Shown: positions 1 through 8,691 of the stretch, piece by piece | How the letters are laid out: every line of letters starts with the position of its first letter | Position numbering within the stretch: the stretch's first letter is position 1 | Source: Pseudomonas sp. RGM2987 | GTDB lineage: Bacteria; Pseudomonadota; Gammaproteobacteria; Pseudomonadales; Pseudomonadaceae | Length of the DNA stretch: 64,000 bases | Reading direction: 5' to 3' | Assembly (NCBI RefSeq): GCF_022952855.1 | Contig: NZ_JALJDX010000212.1 | Location: 44,337 to 108,336 of the forward strand | Notes under the pieces: generated by a model | Seen by the model: the letters and a program-made list of their open reading frames with translations, nothing else | Database searches by the model: none | What the model was told of the DNA's origin: nothing | Made by a program: the position numbers and the translations under genes

Positions 1-950
1 CGGGCGAACACGGTTTGCCGCAGGGCGCTGTCATTGGCCGTGAGCCCATCGCCGCTGACCGCCGGCGCCTGGCTGGCGGTGAAATACACCCCGCGAAAAC
101 GCGGCGCCTCGCCCTGGGCGTTGCCCTGGAACACCGGCTCCAGCAGGATCTGCAAGGCTCGCCGCAGGCCTTCGAAGCGCTCCGGCAAACCATCAAGATC
201 GGTGCTCAACTGCCCCGACAGCGCGCCGATCTCGATGATCGATTGCGCCAGTGCGGCGTTGACCTGATCCAGCGCCTGATCACTCCAGTTTGATTGCCAC
301 GCCGCGTCGGGTGAATAAGGCGATGACCAGCCCAGCATCGATTCCCGGGCCTCGGCAGGCAAGGCGCTGACCAGTTCCTGGAAGCCGGGCAGTTCCTCCA
401 TTCCGGTGATCACCACATACACCGGCAGGCTGAGACCGAAACGCTGCAAGAGATCGATGAAGCAGCGCCGGACCTTGAGGCTCAAGTCAGCCGTGTGTTC
501 GCTGTCGTCGAGGCGGGCGAACGGCACGGTCCAGACCACCGCGTCCAGTGGCCGCCTGCTGCGCAACCGCAGGATCAGCCCCAACAGCCGCCACCAGTTG
601 CCCCGCTGCCGGTTCATGCCTTCTTCGGGCAGGAACAACGCCTGGGGCACCACCAGCACCGCCCCTTCGGCATCCGACCACCAACGACCGAACCACGCTG
701 CCTTGTCTGTCGGTTGCAGACGCCATTGGGCGCACAACCGGGCACCGTCGGTTTCATTGCCGAGCATCAACAGCCAGGGCATCTGGTAACGGTCCCGGGT
801 GCCCTGCTCCTGCTCCATGTGGCGCACCGCGCCGTAGAAACTGCGGATGGCCGCGCCGCCCTGGGTGCGCAACCACCAGACCAGGGTGGCAAGGAGCAGC
901 ACCAGGACGAGGGCGAGCAACACCAGGGCGACGATACTCAGGGTGCTCAT
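1..950 (-). CDS. tssM: TssM/IcmF type VI secretion inner-membrane protein (N-terminal part, runs off the window)
   Basis: This leftward frame opens with ATG at 950 and stays open to the window edge, giving about 316 residues of what is normally a protein of more than 1,000. TssM forms the T6SS membrane complex with TssL and TssJ. A strongly hydrophobic N-terminal segment (residues 5-27) precedes a cytoplasmic domain. At the expected P-loop, after PWLLML, the sequence is GNETDGAR (residues 64-71), so the Walker A lysine is absent. The start codon overlaps the tssL stop (ATGA), which indicates translational coupling in a tssJKLM operon. The family call rests on the gene order, the N-terminal membrane anchor and the degenerate GTPase-like region; the C-terminal domain lies outside the window. 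Confidence 0.85.
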   Translation of the reverse strand, partial: MSTLSIVALVLLALVLVLLLATLVWWLRTQGGAAIRSFYGAVRHMEQEQGTRDRYQMPWLLMLGNETDGARLCAQWRLQPTDKAAWFGRWWSDAEGAVLVVPQALFLPEEGMNRQRGNWWRLLGLILRLRSRRPLDAVVWTVPFARLDDSEHTADLSLKVRRCFIDLLQRFGLSLPVYVVITGMEELPGFQELVSALPAEARESMLGWSSPYSPDAAWQSNWSDQALDQVNAALAQSIIEIGALSGQLSTDLDGLPERFEGLRRALQILLEPVFQGNAQGEAPRFRGVYFTASQAPAVSGDGLTANDSALRQTVFA

Positions 951-1708
951 GAGTCCTGCTCCGGGACCACCGACTCGTTCAGTTGCAGCACCGGTTCCAG
1001 CTGCGCGCGGATGTCACGCCAGAACACCTGTCCCAACCCGGTCAGCAACAGCACCATCGCCAGAATCGCCACCCCCAGGCGAAAGCCGTCGGGCAGCGAT
1101 GTCTGCGCCGGCATGCGCACCGGCGGTGCCGCCGCCGACAACGCCAGGCGCTGGCTGACGTCGACATAATCGGGGTCGTGTTGCCAGGCGAAGGTGAACA
1201 GCGCCAGGCGCCATTTTTCGTGCTGGACCTGGCCGGGCTCACCGCGCAGTCGTCCCTGGAAGCCGAGGATCAGGCATTGCAGGTAGACATTTGCCAGGTC
1301 CCGGGTGCCGGGCATCTGTTCATCCAGCAGTTTCTTGATGGCGGCGGGCACCCGCTCGCCGGCCTGGCGACTGGCGTACATGCGCGATTCGAGGGGGTGT
1401 TGCTGCCAGGCCAGTTGCCCGGGCCATGGGCTGAACAGCAAGGTTTCGTCCACCAGCGCGACGAAGGCGTAGACCAGCGACTTGACCTGCTCGGTGGCGG
1501 CATCGCCAACGGTGGCGAACGCCACCCGCCACAGCCGCTGGGCGCTGCGTCCGGAAAACTCCACCACGCGGTTGACCAGCGCGGCCGGATCGCTGTCCTT
1601 GGGCAGGTCCTGCCAATCCTGGGACCACTTCAGCCAGGCCTGACGAAAAGCGCTGCTCAGCGGCGCCTCATGCAGACTCCGAACCGCCCCGCCACTTCCG
1701 TCAGGCAT
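947..1708 (-). CDS. tssL: TssL/DotU-family T6SS protein
   Basis: This 253-residue protein is a DotU/IcmH-type subunit that joins TssM and TssJ in the envelope-spanning T6SS complex. The cytoplasmic helical domain includes the family-typical stretch from VKSLVYAFVALVDETLL to YLQCLILGFQGR, followed by a single hydrophobic membrane anchor near residues 207-227 and a short periplasmic tail. It is a short form without a fused OmpA-like peptidoglycan-binding domain, so wall anchoring must come from another protein. It lies 18 bp after tssK and its stop overlaps the tssM start. The ATG at 1708 follows a GGGAG-type ribosome site. Confidence 0.93.
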   Translation of the reverse strand: MPDGSGGAVRSLHEAPLSSAFRQAWLKWSQDWQDLPKDSDPAALVNRVVEFSGRSAQRLWRVAFATVGDAATEQVKSLVYAFVALVDETLLFSPWPGQLAWQQHPLESRMYASRQAGERVPAAIKKLLDEQMPGTRDLANVYLQCLILGFQGRLRGEPGQVQHEKWRLALFTFAWQHDPDYVDVSQRLALSAAAPPVRMPAQTSLPDGFRLGVAILAMVLLLTGLGQVFWRDIRAQLEPVLQLNESVVPEQDS

Positions 1709-1726
1709 ACGACTCCCCTTTTGCGA

Positions 1727-3058
1727 TCAGGCACTCTCACCGGCTTGCGCAACGAATAACACCACCTGCCACGGGCTGCTGGCCTGGGCCGACGCCGGCG
1801 CGACGATGTGCAGCGGCAGCTGGCCGTCGAACCATTGCCCGCTGGCGGCCACCACGAACAAACGGGTGTCGTCACCGACGCTGTAGGCCACCTGCTCGTT
1901 GCGACTCATGGCCTGATGAGGCAGGCCGCTCATGCGTTGCCGGCTCAGCAGCGGGACGTGCGGCGCGGAGGCGATGATTGCCCCCCGCAACCACTCGGCG
2001 GCGGCCTGCTCGCTGGCGCCGTTGGGCATGCGCAGGCCGATCACCAGGCGCTGGCTCGGTTGATCGTCGGGCAATTGGATCGAGAACACCGGGTCATTGC
2101 GCTCGAAGGCCAGGCTACGGTAACCGGCGCGAACCCGCTCCAGGGTGGTTTCCAGCCAGTCGAGCAGCGGCTCGTAACCGCGTTGCAATTCGAGGAAATC
2201 CAGCGGGGCGAAGGCCGGGACGCCCGCCAGCAGATCGAGTGCCGACCAACTGCCGGCCAGCCCCAGCAGCAGGCCGTACAGCGATTGAGGAGTCGCCACC
2301 CGAGTGTTCAACGCACCTTCGACTTCCGGCAAACGCGCCCACAGCGCGGTCAGTTGCCGGCGGACCTCCATCGCGTCGTCCTGGTTACCGGCCGCCTGGG
2401 CCTGGCGCAACCGACCGGCGAGGAACAGGCACTTTTCCCGGGCCCGGGCACACAGCCCGGCGACTCGGCGCCCGAGCAACGACTCGGGCAACAGGACCGG
2501 CGTCGGTGGCGTGTAGGGCACCCGCAGAAAGCCGCCGCCCTCCTTGCGGATGCGCAACAGCGGCAGGCAGATCGAATCGGCCTTGCTCAGTTGTGTGCAC
2601 AGCCGTGGGTTGGGTCGCCAGACGGTAATCGACTCGGGAAATTCGCCGCTGGTGAGGTCCGGCAGCGCCTCGCCGACCACCGATTGCAAGCGGCCCTTGA
2701 GCGGCAGCAGTTGCCCGGCGCGCCACAGCGGGCTGACGGCCAGGTACACGGTTACGGTGGCGTCGTCGGTCTTGTCCACCGCCTCGCTGATGTCCAGTTC
2801 CAACATCGGCCCGACCCCGGCCTGCAAATTGACCGCCAGGCCATCGGGCAAGGTGCCCTGCAATTGCAACAGCCGCACCTGCCCGGCACTCAGCGCCGAA
2901 GGGTCGACTTCCAGTTGGCTGACACCCCAGAACCACGGGTTGCAGGCCGTAGCAAAATGCGCCGCCAAGGCCTCGGCACGCAGCCCTTGCAATTGAAAAT
3001 GCTGGGGCAGCAATTGCATGCCCTCATGCCAGCACACCGCGTCAGGTAACAGACTCAT
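1727..3058 (-). CDS. tssK: TssK T6SS baseplate subunit
   Basis: This 443-residue TssK protein is the baseplate component that links the TssEFG wedge to the TssJLM membrane complex. The N-terminus has the family pattern WHEGMQLLPQHFQ (around residues 10-22), followed by a beta-rich shoulder domain and a C-terminal head containing SVGDDTRLFV. Full length matches the family at about 440-450 residues. It is co-directional with tssJ upstream and tssL downstream, in the usual J-K-L order, and has a GGGAG ribosome site before the ATG. Start and stop are unambiguous. Confidence 0.95.
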   Translation of the reverse strand: MSLLPDAVCWHEGMQLLPQHFQLQGLRAEALAAHFATACNPWFWGVSQLEVDPSALSAGQVRLLQLQGTLPDGLAVNLQAGVGPMLELDISEAVDKTDDATVTVYLAVSPLWRAGQLLPLKGRLQSVVGEALPDLTSGEFPESITVWRPNPRLCTQLSKADSICLPLLRIRKEGGGFLRVPYTPPTPVLLPESLLGRRVAGLCARAREKCLFLAGRLRQAQAAGNQDDAMEVRRQLTALWARLPEVEGALNTRVATPQSLYGLLLGLAGSWSALDLLAGVPAFAPLDFLELQRGYEPLLDWLETTLERVRAGYRSLAFERNDPVFSIQLPDDQPSQRLVIGLRMPNGASEQAAAEWLRGAIIASAPHVPLLSRQRMSGLPHQAMSRNEQVAYSVGDDTRLFVVAASGQWFDGQLPLHIVAPASAQASSPWQVVLFVAQAGESA

Positions 3059-3106
3059 ACGACTCCCTTCGACGTTCCAATGTCGCCGCGCCAGGGCGGC
3101 CCGCGG

Positions 3107-3571
3107 TCATTCAAGGCTGGCATTGCCCTGGTCATCGTTGACCAGAGTCATTTCACGACTGTCGAACTTCAGCCAGACCTCGCGCTGATCGTCCAGCCGA
3201 AGCCGGTGGGCTCCGGGAGTGTTATAGCTGGCGAAGACCAAAAGTCCAGCGGCGCGCCGGCCCTCCAACGGGAAGGGTTGGCGGTCGATGAACTGCCCCG
3301 GGACCAGCTCCAGGCCCCATACCGACATGAGCTGACGATAGTCGCGCTGGTACTGTTCGCGCCCGGCGAACCACTGGCTGGCGGTGATGCCCGACAGTTG
3401 CTTGAGCAGGTCGGGGTCGTTCACCGCGATGAAATCCACCGCGATCGGCGTGTCGTCATTGGCGCGAGGCGCCACATCCAGCGTCAGGCTGTCGAGGTCG
3501 ACGCTGGGGGCAAAGAGCGAGCAACCGCTGAGCGCCAGGCTGAAAAAAAATCCACAAAAAAAGACACGCAA
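3107..3571 (-). CDS. tssJ: TssJ outer-membrane lipoprotein of the T6SS
   Basis: This 154-residue protein starts with a lipoprotein signal peptide (MRVFFCGFFFSLALSGC) whose LSGC lipobox predicts lipidation at Cys17 and outer-membrane anchoring, because the residue after Cys is Ser and not Asp. The mature part is the small beta-sandwich typical of TssJ/VasD, with the conserved YNTPG..RL segment near the C-terminus. TssJ binds the periplasmic end of TssM. It is the first gene of the leftward tssJKLM unit and is divergent from tssB, with about 220 bp between the two starts. Confidence 0.92.
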   Translation of the reverse strand: MRVFFCGFFFSLALSGCSLFAPSVDLDSLTLDVAPRANDDTPIAVDFIAVNDPDLLKQLSGITASQWFAGREQYQRDYRQLMSVWGLELVPGQFIDRQPFPLEGRRAAGLLVFASYNTPGAHRLRLDDQREVWLKFDSREMTLVNDDQGNASLE

Positions 3572-3794
3572 AATGAATCTTCCTTTTCTCAGCGGTCAAA
3601 AATTGTTTTCGCTTGCATTTTTATAGACCTGTTCTAGCGTCTTGGGTAGTTCGATCAGCACGGTCGAATGGACCAGGTTCGTCAAGGGAATGACAGGTTT
3701 TCTGCCCTCCGTTTGCAACCTGCGGATCAGCAAGGGAATGCGATGAGCGGGCCTCCCGATGCATTGCTTCCTATACGCATCGGAGTCGGCCACC
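3572..3794. promoter_or_regulatory. Divergent promoter region between tssJ and tssB
   Basis: These 223 bp separate the two divergent T6SS transcription units, so both promoters should lie here. The left half (about 3590-3640) is markedly AT-rich compared with the rest. I could not identify a convincing sigma-54 (GG-N10-GC) site or a clean sigma-70 pair, so promoter position and regulator are unresolved. The assignment rests on gene orientation only. Confidence 0.5.
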
Positions 3795-4355
3795 ATGGCA
3801 GAAAGTACCCAGCACAAGCTCGACAGAATCCGCCCTCCCCGCGTCCAGATCACCTATGACGTGGAAATCGGCAACGCCATCGAGAAAAAAGAACTGCCAC
3901 TGGTGGTCGGCATCCTGGCCGACCTTTCGGGCAAGCCACTGGAGCCGCTGCCCAAGCTCAACGAGCGACGCTTCACGGAAATCGACCGGGACAATTTCAA
4001 CGAGGTGCTCACCTCCATCTCCCCCCGCGCCACCCTCCAGGTGAACAACACCCTGAGCGGCGACGACAGCAAGCTCAACATCGAACTCAAGTTCCGTCAC
4101 ATCGATGACTTCGACCCGGTCAAGGTCGTGGAGCAAGTCACGCCGCTGCGTCGGCTGTTCGAAGCACGCCAGCGCCTGCGCGACCTGTTGACCAAGCTCG
4201 ATGGCAACGACGACCTGGACAAGCTGTTGCGCGACGTGATCGCCAACACCGAAGGCTTGCAAGAGATCAAGTCGGCCCGGCCCCAGGACGCACCGCAAGA
4301 ACTGCCGACCGTGGCCGCCAACGATGACCCGGCCCCGACCGAACCACAGGCCTGA
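3795..4355 (+). CDS. tssB: TssB contractile sheath small subunit
   Basis: This 186-residue TssB/VipA protein co-assembles with TssC into the T6SS tail sheath. Family signatures are present: RIRPPRVQITYDVE near the N-terminus, ELPLVVGILADLSG (around residues 37-50) and the helix LFEARQRLRDLLTKLDGN towards the C-terminus, which mediates the TssB-TssC contact. The ATG at 3795 (MAEST) is preferred over an upstream in-frame codon because of the GGAG site 10 bases before it and the family's normal N-terminus. It is the first gene of the rightward T6SS operon, 30 bp before tssC. Confidence 0.95.
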   Translation: MAESTQHKLDRIRPPRVQITYDVEIGNAIEKKELPLVVGILADLSGKPLEPLPKLNERRFTEIDRDNFNEVLTSISPRATLQVNNTLSGDDSKLNIELKFRHIDDFDPVKVVEQVTPLRRLFEARQRLRDLLTKLDGNDDLDKLLRDVIANTEGLQEIKSARPQDAPQELPTVAANDDPAPTEPQA

Positions 4356-4385
4356 TCGTGCTCATCATTCAAGGGAGATAAAGCC

Positions 4386-5867
4386 ATGCCTGCTTCATCC
4401 AGCGCTCAAACCAGCGAGAGCACGACCCAGACCCTGTCCCTGCTGGACAAGATCATCGCCGAAGGCCGCATGGCCCACGACGACAGCCAGCAGGACTACG
4501 CCCGCGACATGTTGGCCGAATTCGCCACCCAGGTCCTCGACGAAGGCATGGCCATCGACAAGGACACCGTGGCGATGATCAACGACCGCATCAGCCAGAT
4601 CGACCAGCTGATCAGCGCCCAGCTCAACGAAGTGCTGCACCACCCCGACCTGCAAAAGCTCGAAGCCTCGTGGCGCGGCCTGCACCTGCTGGTGCAGAAC
4701 ACCGAGACCAGCACCCGGCTCAAGTTGCGCCTGCTCAACGTCACCCAGAAAGAGCTGCAGAACGACCTGGAAAAAGCCGTCGAGTTCGACCAGAGCGCGC
4801 TGTTCAAGAAAATCTACGAAGAGGAATACGGCACCTTCGGCGGGCACCCGTTCAGCCTGCTGGTGGGGGATTACACCTTCGGCCGGCACCCGCAGGACAT
4901 CGGCCTGCTGGAAAAACTCTCCAACGTTGCGGCGGCGGCCCACGCGCCGTTCATTGCCGCCGCCAGCCCTCGCCTGTTCGACATGACCAGCTTCACCGAA
5001 CTGGCGGTGCCGAGGGATCTGTCGAAGATTTTCGAGAGCCAGGAACTGATCAAATGGCGCTCGTTCCGTGAAAGCGAGGACTCGCGCTACGTGTCCCTGG
5101 TGTTGCCGCACTTCCTGCTGCGCCTGCCCTACGGTCCGGACACCTTGCCGGTGGAAGGCATCAACTACGTCGAGGACGTCAACGGCACCGACCACAGCAA
5201 ATACCTGTGGGGCAACGCCGCCTGGGCGCTGTCGCAACGCATCACCGAGGCCTTCGCCAAATACGGCTGGTGCGCGGCGATTCGCGGCGCCGAGGGTGGT
5301 GGCGCGGTCGAAGGGCTGCCGGCCCATACCTTCCGCACCAGCTCCGGAGACCTGTCGCTCAAATGCCCGACCGAGGTGGCGATCACCGACCGGCGCGAGA
5401 AAGAGCTCAACGACCTGGGGTTCATTTCCCTGTGCCACAAGAAGAACAGCGACGTGGCGGTGTTCTTCGGCGGCCAGACCACTAACAAGGCCAGGGTCTA
5501 CAACACCAACGAGGCCAACGCCAACGCGCGGATCTCGGCGATGTTGCCCTATGTGCTCGCGGCCTCGCGCTTCGCCCATTACCTGAAGGTGATCATGCGC
5601 GACAAGGTCGGCAGCTTCATGACCCGTGACAACGTCCAGACCTACCTCAACAACTGGATCGCCGACTACGTGCTGATCAACGACAACGCGCCCCAGGAGA
5701 TCAAGGCGCAGTACCCGTTGCGCGAGGCGCGGGTAGACGTGACCGAAGTCGCTGGCAAGCCGGGGGCGTACAGGGCCACGGTGTTCCTGCGGCCGCACTT
5801 CCAGCTCGAGGAACTGACCGCATCGATCCGCCTGGTGGCGACATTGCCGCCACCGGTTGCTGCCTGA
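4386..5867 (+). CDS. tssC: TssC contractile sheath large subunit
   Basis: This 493-residue TssC/VipB protein is the major sheath subunit. Clear family blocks include LEASWRGLHLLV (around residue 96), EYGTFGGHPFSLLVGDY (around 150), the RLPYG..TLPVEG region and FARYLK-like ASRFAHYLKVIMRDK near residue 400, and the conserved C-terminal PGAYRATVFLRPHFQLEEL motif. Length and spacing are normal. A GGGAG ribosome site precedes the ATG. Immediately downstream, 96 bp of non-coding DNA separates it from hcp. Confidence 0.97.
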   Translation: MPASSSAQTSESTTQTLSLLDKIIAEGRMAHDDSQQDYARDMLAEFATQVLDEGMAIDKDTVAMINDRISQIDQLISAQLNEVLHHPDLQKLEASWRGLHLLVQNTETSTRLKLRLLNVTQKELQNDLEKAVEFDQSALFKKIYEEEYGTFGGHPFSLLVGDYTFGRHPQDIGLLEKLSNVAAAAHAPFIAAASPRLFDMTSFTELAVPRDLSKIFESQELIKWRSFRESEDSRYVSLVLPHFLLRLPYGPDTLPVEGINYVEDVNGTDHSKYLWGNAAWALSQRITEAFAKYGWCAAIRGAEGGGAVEGLPAHTFRTSSGDLSLKCPTEVAITDRREKELNDLGFISLCHKKNSDVAVFFGGQTTNKARVYNTNEANANARISAMLPYVLAASRFAHYLKVIMRDKVGSFMTRDNVQTYLNNWIADYVLINDNAPQEIKAQYPLREARVDVTEVAGKPGAYRATVFLRPHFQLEELTASIRLVATLPPPVAA

Positions 5868-5963
5868 CGGACTCGTCCAGAGCCCTCGCCACAATAAGCT
5901 CGCTCGCCAGGTTCCGTGCTTGTCCTTTACCAATCGGTATCTCTTCTTCAGGAGTTCCACACA

Positions 5964-6461
5964 ATGGATGCGATCATTCTCGACCTCGGCGGCGACATCA
6001 AGGGCGACAGCCTGCTGGAGGGCTTCACGGACAAGATCGAGGTCATGTCCTACAGCCACAACGTGGCGATGCAAGTCACCAACGACGTCAGCAACTCGGA
6101 GCGCACCTCCGGCCGGCCGCACATCGGTGAATTCACCCTGACCAAATTCATCGACAGCTCCACCCCCTCGCTCAACGAGTATTGCTGCGCCGGCAAGCCG
6201 ATCCCCCAAGCCGTCGTCACCATCGGCCGCAACGCCGCCGAAGGCAGCGGCCAGATCATGCCGTTCATCGTCTACACCCTCACCAACGTGGTGCTGTCCA
6301 ACGTCAGCGTCAGTGGCGGCACGGGTGGCAAACCGGTGGAAACCCTTTCGCTGAACTTCACCAAGATCAAATGGGAGCTCACCGCACAGAAAGACGACGG
6401 CACCAAGGAAGGCACCGCGGGCACGACCTGGGACCTGGCGGCCAACAAGATGACCAAGTGA
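5964..6461 (+). CDS. hcp: Hcp T6SS inner-tube protein
   Basis: This 165-residue Hcp-family protein forms stacked hexameric rings inside the TssBC sheath and is ejected on contraction. It begins MDAIILDLGGDIKGDS and shows the Hcp core with repeated beta strands (GEFTLTKFIDSSTPSL, then the C-terminal LSLNFTKIKWEL). The ATG at 5964 is selected because AGGAG lies 8-12 bases upstream; the longer in-frame alternative lacks support. It sits between tssC and tssE, the standard place in many Proteobacterial clusters. No C-terminal effector extension is present. Confidence 0.95.
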   Translation: MDAIILDLGGDIKGDSLLEGFTDKIEVMSYSHNVAMQVTNDVSNSERTSGRPHIGEFTLTKFIDSSTPSLNEYCCAGKPIPQAVVTIGRNAAEGSGQIMPFIVYTLTNVVLSNVSVSGGTGGKPVETLSLNFTKIKWELTAQKDDGTKEGTAGTTWDLAANKMTK

Positions 6462-6473
6462 CGGAGCGCGCCC

Positions 6474-6917
6474 ATGGCAGGCTTCGGCCTTCGTCCGCCG
6501 CTGTTCGAACGGCTGGCCGACACGGCGGACGATGCCGGCCGGGTGTTCGACCGGCAGGCGTTGCAGGACTCGGTTCACGCCGAACTGCTGCGCCTGTTCA
6601 ATACCCGGCGCGGCCCAAAAGCGCTCACCGAACCGCCGAGCATTCTGGACTATGGCATTGCCGATTGGACCGCCCTGCAACAGCAACGCAGCGATGATCG
6701 GCGCCAGCTGACCCGGGAAATCCGCCAGGCCGTCAGCCACTTCGAACCACGCCTGCGCCTGGGCGAGGTCGAGGTCTGTCCGGTACCGGGCCATCCGCAG
6801 CAACTGTGCATACGACTGTCGGGCGAGCTGCGCGGCGACTCGCATCCATGGCCCGTAGCCTTTGTCATCGAGCACGCCGGCGACGGCGTCGAGGTACGCC
6901 ATGAGCGACTCGATTGA
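6474..6917 (+). CDS. tssE: TssE baseplate protein (gp25-like)
   Basis: This 147-residue gp25/lysozyme-like baseplate subunit is thought to initiate sheath polymerisation. It contains the family's SVHAELLRLFNTRRG block (around residues 33-47), the conserved SILDYGIADW segment (56-65) and the I-x-x-x-F-EPRL motif (around 80-86). Length is usual for TssE. It starts 12 bp after hcp and its 3' end overlaps tssF by 17 bp, so the hcp-tssE-tssF genes are probably cotranscribed and tssF translationally coupled. Confidence 0.93.
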   Translation: MAGFGLRPPLFERLADTADDAGRVFDRQALQDSVHAELLRLFNTRRGPKALTEPPSILDYGIADWTALQQQRSDDRRQLTREIRQAVSHFEPRLRLGEVEVCPVPGHPQQLCIRLSGELRGDSHPWPVAFVIEHAGDGVEVRHERLD

Positions 6918-8691
6918 CCCGCAACTGCTGGACTACTACCAGCGTGAATTGACCTGGCTACGACACGCCGGGAGCCTGTTCGCCGAACGCTACCCCAAGG
7001 TCGCCCGGCGCCTGGAACTGTCGCCCGGCGAATGCCCCGACCCGCACGTCGAGCGCCTGCTCGAAGGCTTCGCCCTGCTGGCTGCCCGCTTGCAACGCCG
7101 GCTCGATGACGATTACGCCGAATTCAGCGATGCCCTGCTCGAACAACTGTACCCGCTGGCCATGCGTCCTTTGCCGTCGTGCGCCATCGTCCAGTTCGAA
7201 CCCGACCCCAGCAAAGGCAACCTCGACCAGGGTTACCCACTGCCTCGGGACACGCCATTGTTCGTCACCACCGACAAGGGCCAGAGCATTCACTTTCGCA
7301 CCACCGCCGCCGTGCACCTGTGGCCGCTGCAGGTTTGCGAAGCACTGCTGCTGGGCAGCGACGAAGCCCAGGCGCTGACCGGGGTGGTCCAGGCGCGGTC
7401 GGCCCTGCGCCTGCACCTGCGCTGCCTGGGGGACAGCCAGTGGTCGACACTGGGGATCGAGCAGTTGCGGGTGCACCTGGCCGCTTCGCCGATGATCAAC
7501 GCCTGGCTCTACGACCTGCTCGGCGCACATGCGGTCAAAGTCCTCGCCGGCCCGCCGGGCAGTGTGCCGGAGCCGCTGGCGAGCTTGCCGGGCATCGTCG
7601 GCTTCGCCAGCGACCAGGCCTTGTTGCCGGATGAAGACGGCGTGCATCCGGGCATGCGGCTGCTGGCCGAGTACTTTGCCTTCCCTGACAAGTTCGGCTT
7701 CTTCGACCTACCGCTGGCCGGGGCGGTCAGCGACGACCCGTCGTTGTATCTGTACGTCGTCTTCGACCGGGCGCCTGCCAGCCGTTTGCCATTGCAGGCC
7801 AGTGACATCGCCCTCGGTTGCGCGCCGGTGATCAACCTGTTTCCCCGGACCTCCGAGCCGCTGCGACCGGACGGCACCCGCAGCGAGTATCGCCTGGTGG
7901 CCGACAGTCACCGGGAAAACAGCGTCGAGATCCACAGCATCCGTGGCATGCGCGCCACCTCCAGCCAGGGCGTGCGCAGCGTGCCGGCCTACTACGGCAG
8001 CCAGCACGGCAGTGACCAACCCTGCTACTGGCATGCACGGCGGGTCAGCGGCATGAGTCCGAACCGACTGGGCACCGACCTGATGGTCAGCCTGGTGGAC
8101 ACCCGGTTCGACCCGCTGGCCGAGACCCGCGACTACAGCCTCACCGCCGAACTGCTGTGCACCAACCGCCACCTGGCCCAGAGCCTGCCAGCGGGCACGC
8201 CGTTGGGCTTCGAGCGTCCGGGGCCGGTGGCCTGGGCGCGCCTGCGCAACCCGCCCAGCCCCCAGAGTCTGCCACGGCTGGACGGTGAGTCGCGCTGGCG
8301 ACTGGTGTCGCAATTGACCCTCAACCATCTGTCGCTGGTCGAAGGACCTCAGGCACTCGACGCACTGCGCGAAATCCTCGAACTGCACAACCTGCGCGAC
8401 GAGGCCAGCGCAAGGCGGCAGATTGAAGGGGTATGGGGGCTGGGCTGCGATCGGGTCATCGGCCACGTCGGCGAAGACGCCTGGCGTGGCTGGCGCAACG
8501 GCCTGGAAGTGCGCCTGCAACTGGACCCACAGCATTTCGTCGGCAGCAGCGCCGTGCTGTTCTCCGGCGTGCTGGCGCAGTTCTTTTCCCTCTATGCCAC
8601 CGCCAATCGCTTCGTCCGCACCGTGCTGGTCCAGTCCGACAGGGAGGTGAAGACATGGCAACCCCAAGCCGGCAAACCCCTGACACTCTGA
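6901..8691 (+). CDS. tssF: TssF baseplate protein
   Basis: This 596-residue TssF (VasA/ImpG family) protein forms the wedge of the T6SS baseplate with TssG and TssE. The start at 6901 gives the canonical N-terminus DPQLLDYYQRELTWLR, which an in-frame upstream start (6862) would extend needlessly. Further family blocks are ERYPKVARRLEL, PHVERLLEGFALLAARLQRRLDDDY and LYPLAMRPLPSC in the first 110 residues. Near the C-terminus LFSGVLAQFFSLYATANRFVRT is typical. It overlaps tssE by 17 bp and tssG by 37 bp. Confidence 0.96.
   Translation: MSDSIDPQLLDYYQRELTWLRHAGSLFAERYPKVARRLELSPGECPDPHVERLLEGFALLAARLQRRLDDDYAEFSDALLEQLYPLAMRPLPSCAIVQFEPDPSKGNLDQGYPLPRDTPLFVTTDKGQSIHFRTTAAVHLWPLQVCEALLLGSDEAQALTGVVQARSALRLHLRCLGDSQWSTLGIEQLRVHLAASPMINAWLYDLLGAHAVKVLAGPPGSVPEPLASLPGIVGFASDQALLPDEDGVHPGMRLLAEYFAFPDKFGFFDLPLAGAVSDDPSLYLYVVFDRAPASRLPLQASDIALGCAPVINLFPRTSEPLRPDGTRSEYRLVADSHRENSVEIHSIRGMRATSSQGVRSVPAYYGSQHGSDQPCYWHARRVSGMSPNRLGTDLMVSLVDTRFDPLAETRDYSLTAELLCTNRHLAQSLPAGTPLGFERPGPVAWARLRNPPSPQSLPRLDGESRWRLVSQLTLNHLSLVEGPQALDALREILELHNLRDEASARRQIEGVWGLGCDRVIGHVGEDAWRGWRNGLEVRLQLDPQHFVGSSAVLFSGVLAQFFSLYATANRFVRTVLVQSDREVKTWQPQAGKPLTL

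Noticed and set aside
4395..6902. 835-codon open frame on the minus strand
   Set aside because: It runs antisense through tssC, hcp and tssE, whose protein signatures are unmistakable; its translation is low-complexity His/Gln/Val-rich, typical of a shadow frame in GC-rich DNA.
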